NCBI RefSeq assembly: GCF_017868775.1
Contig: NZ_CP053381.1
Location: forward strand, 868,001 to 932,000
Direction: 5' to 3'
Source of the DNA: Billgrantia sulfidoxydans
GTDB lineage: Bacteria; Pseudomonadota; Gammaproteobacteria; Pseudomonadales; Halomonadaceae
DNA length: 64,000 nt
Shown: one piece after another, positions 62,850 through 64,000 of the stretch
How positions within the stretch are numbered: the stretch's first letter is position 1
Layout: every line of letters starts with the position of its first letter
The notes under the pieces: generated by a model
Database searches by the model: none
What the model saw: the letters and a program-made list of their open reading frames with translations, nothing else
Told to the model about the DNA's origin: nothing
Translations under genes and position numbers: made by a program

Positions 62850-64000
62850 TCAGGCAGACTGCGGAATCGGCTGCTGGCTGGCGGCTTCACTGCGCTTGAC
62901 GGTCATGAAGACGTTGTAGGCCATGATCAGCATGCCGGTGACCCAGAACAGGCCGCCGATCAGGCGCACGATGTAGCCCGGTCCGCTGGCCTCGACGGCC
63001 TCGACGAAGGTGTACATCAGCGTGCCGTCCGGGTTGATGGCGCGCCACATCAGGCCCTGCAGGATGCCGTTGACCCACATCGAGGCGATGTAGAGGACGG
63101 TGCCGATGGTGGCCAGCCAGAAGTGCACGGCGATCAGCCCGACCGAGTGCATCTCAGTGCGGCCGAACAGGCGCGGAATCAGGTGGTACATGGAGCCGAT
63201 GGTGATCATCGCCACCCAGCCCAGGGCGCCGGCGTGGACGTGGCCGATGGTCCAGTCGGTGTAGTGGGACAGCGCGTTGACCGTCTTCACCGCCATCATC
63301 GGCCCCTCGAAGGTCGACATGCCGTAGAACGACAGGGCCACGACCAGGAAGCGCAGGGTCGGGTCGGTGCGCAGCTTATGCCAGGCGCCGGAGAGGGTCA
63401 TCATGCCGTTGATCATGCCGCCCCAGGAGGGCGCCAGCAGGATGATCGACATCACCATGCCCAGCGACTGCGCCCAGTTGGGCAGGGCGGTGTAGTGCAG
63501 GTGGTGTGGGCCGGCCCACATGTAGATCATGATCAGCGCCCAGAAGTGGACGATCGACAGGCGATAGGAGTAGACCGGGCGCTCGGCCTGCTTGGGCACG
63601 AAGTAGTACATCATGCCGAGGAAGCCGGCGGTCAGGAAGAAGCCCACCGCGTTGTGGCCGTACCACCACTGCACCATGGCGTCGATGGCGCCGGCGTAGA
63701 TCGAGGTGGAGTACATCCACGACACCGGGATCGCCGCGTTGTTGACGATGTGCAGCACCGCCACGGTCAGGATGAAGGCGGCGAAGAACCAGTTGGCCAC
63801 GTAGATGTGGGAGGTCTTGCGCTGCTTGATGGTCATCAGGAAGACGATGGCATAGCTGACCCAGACCACGGCGATCAGGATGTTGATCGGCCACTCGAGC
63901 TCGGCGTACTCCTTGGTGGTGGTATAGCCCAGCGGCAGCGTGACGACCGCCGACAGGATCACTGCCTGCCAGCCCCAGAAGGTGAAGGCGGCCAGGCGGT
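62850..64000 (-). CDS. ccoN: cbb3-type cytochrome c oxidase subunit I CcoN (5' end outside window)
   Basis: CcoN holds the heme b/b3-CuB centre of the high-affinity oxidase. The 382 visible residues begin with [20 protein letters not shown], so roughly 90 N-terminal residues are missing, judged from a family length near 475. Conserved parts include the CuB-region [38 protein letters not shown] and [17 protein letters not shown]. It is the first gene of ccoNOQP; its promoter and expected Anr box lie beyond the window end. Confidence 0.96.
   Translation of the reverse strand, partial: RLAAFTFWGWQAVILSAVVTLPLGYTTTKEYAELEWPINILIAVVWVSYAIVFLMTIKQRKTSHIYVANWFFAAFILTVAVLHIVNNAAIPVSWMYSTSIYAGAIDAMVQWWYGHNAVGFFLTAGFLGMMYYFVPKQAERPVYSYRLSIVHFWALIMIYMWAGPHHLHYTALPNWAQSLGMVMSIILLAPSWGGMINGMMTLSGAWHKLRTDPTLRFLVVALSFYGMSTFEGPMMAVKTVNALSHYTDWTIGHVHAGALGWVAMITIGSMYHLIPRLFGRTEMHSVGLIAVHFWLATIGTVLYIASMWVNGILQGLMWRAINPDGTLMYTFVEAVEASGPGYIVRLIGGLFWVTGMLIMAYNVFMTVKRSEAASQQPIPQSA

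Overview
The window is a contiguous piece of a GC-rich gammaproteobacterial chromosome. Gene content, protein similarity and gene order (dapA-bamC-MBL-purC, aceE-aceF, ccoNOQP-ccoGHIS-safE-hemN-fnr, a CrbS/CrbR acetate-switch cluster, Ku plus a PE-LIG-POL LigD) point to a Halomonas-like member of the Halomonadaceae. That placement is inferred from memory of these families and not from a search. I see no rRNA operon, CRISPR array, prophage or insertion sequence. Nearly all coding is housekeeping.

Layout. 1-5100: the tail of an enoyl-CoA hydratase gene broken by an in-frame TAG, then radD, scpA-scpB-rluB (stop/start overlaps) and two identical tRNA-Lys genes behind a strong promoter. 5100-16650: nadA, bepA, tusA-like, perM-like, bcp, dapA-bamC-MBL-purC, trmO, a GNAT gene, nadC and ampD. 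16650-24120: aceE-aceF, adk, tsaB-rsmJ. 24120-29250: plsB divergent from a cardiolipin synthase, a UPF0149 protein, sprT. 29250-36200: acs convergent with a non-homologous end-joining operon (ligD, a 67-residue cysteine-rich protein, two Ku genes). 36460-41015: an ATP-grasp ligase plus CocE/NonD hydrolase pair of unknown substrate, then two stress-type genes. 41300-52030: the acetate-switch region, with crbR-like regulator, crbS-like transporter/kinase, an unknown membrane protein, the symporter pair actP-like/DUF4212, and a cNMP/CBS/DUF294 protein with a DnaQ-like exonuclease. 52100-64000: ttcA, then on the minus strand the complete cbb3 oxidase region from ccoN (cut by the window end) to the oxygen regulator fnr/anr.

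How the parts connect. CrbS (sensor) and CrbR (regulator) are known in Vibrio and Pseudomonas to switch on acs and acetate uptake. Here I find a shared palindromic motif, GAC-N4-GTCTA, twice upstream of acs and four times in the 695-bp divergent region between the symporter operon and the DUF294 gene. One acs copy lies 32 bp from a -10-like TATATG, the geometry of a class II activator site. Fnr/Anr likely activates hemN through a site at the same geometry, and the cbb3 promoter itself lies outside the window.

The most unusual structure is a family of perfect 7-bp tandem arrays between three convergent gene pairs (nadA/bepA, cls/UPF0149, crbR/crbS). Each gene carries its own array just after its stop codon. 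Read in the sense of that gene, every unit fits GCYNCGR, and each pair combines one long GCTTCGR array (9-13 copies) with one short GCCNCGR array (3-6 copies). I know of no assigned function for them.
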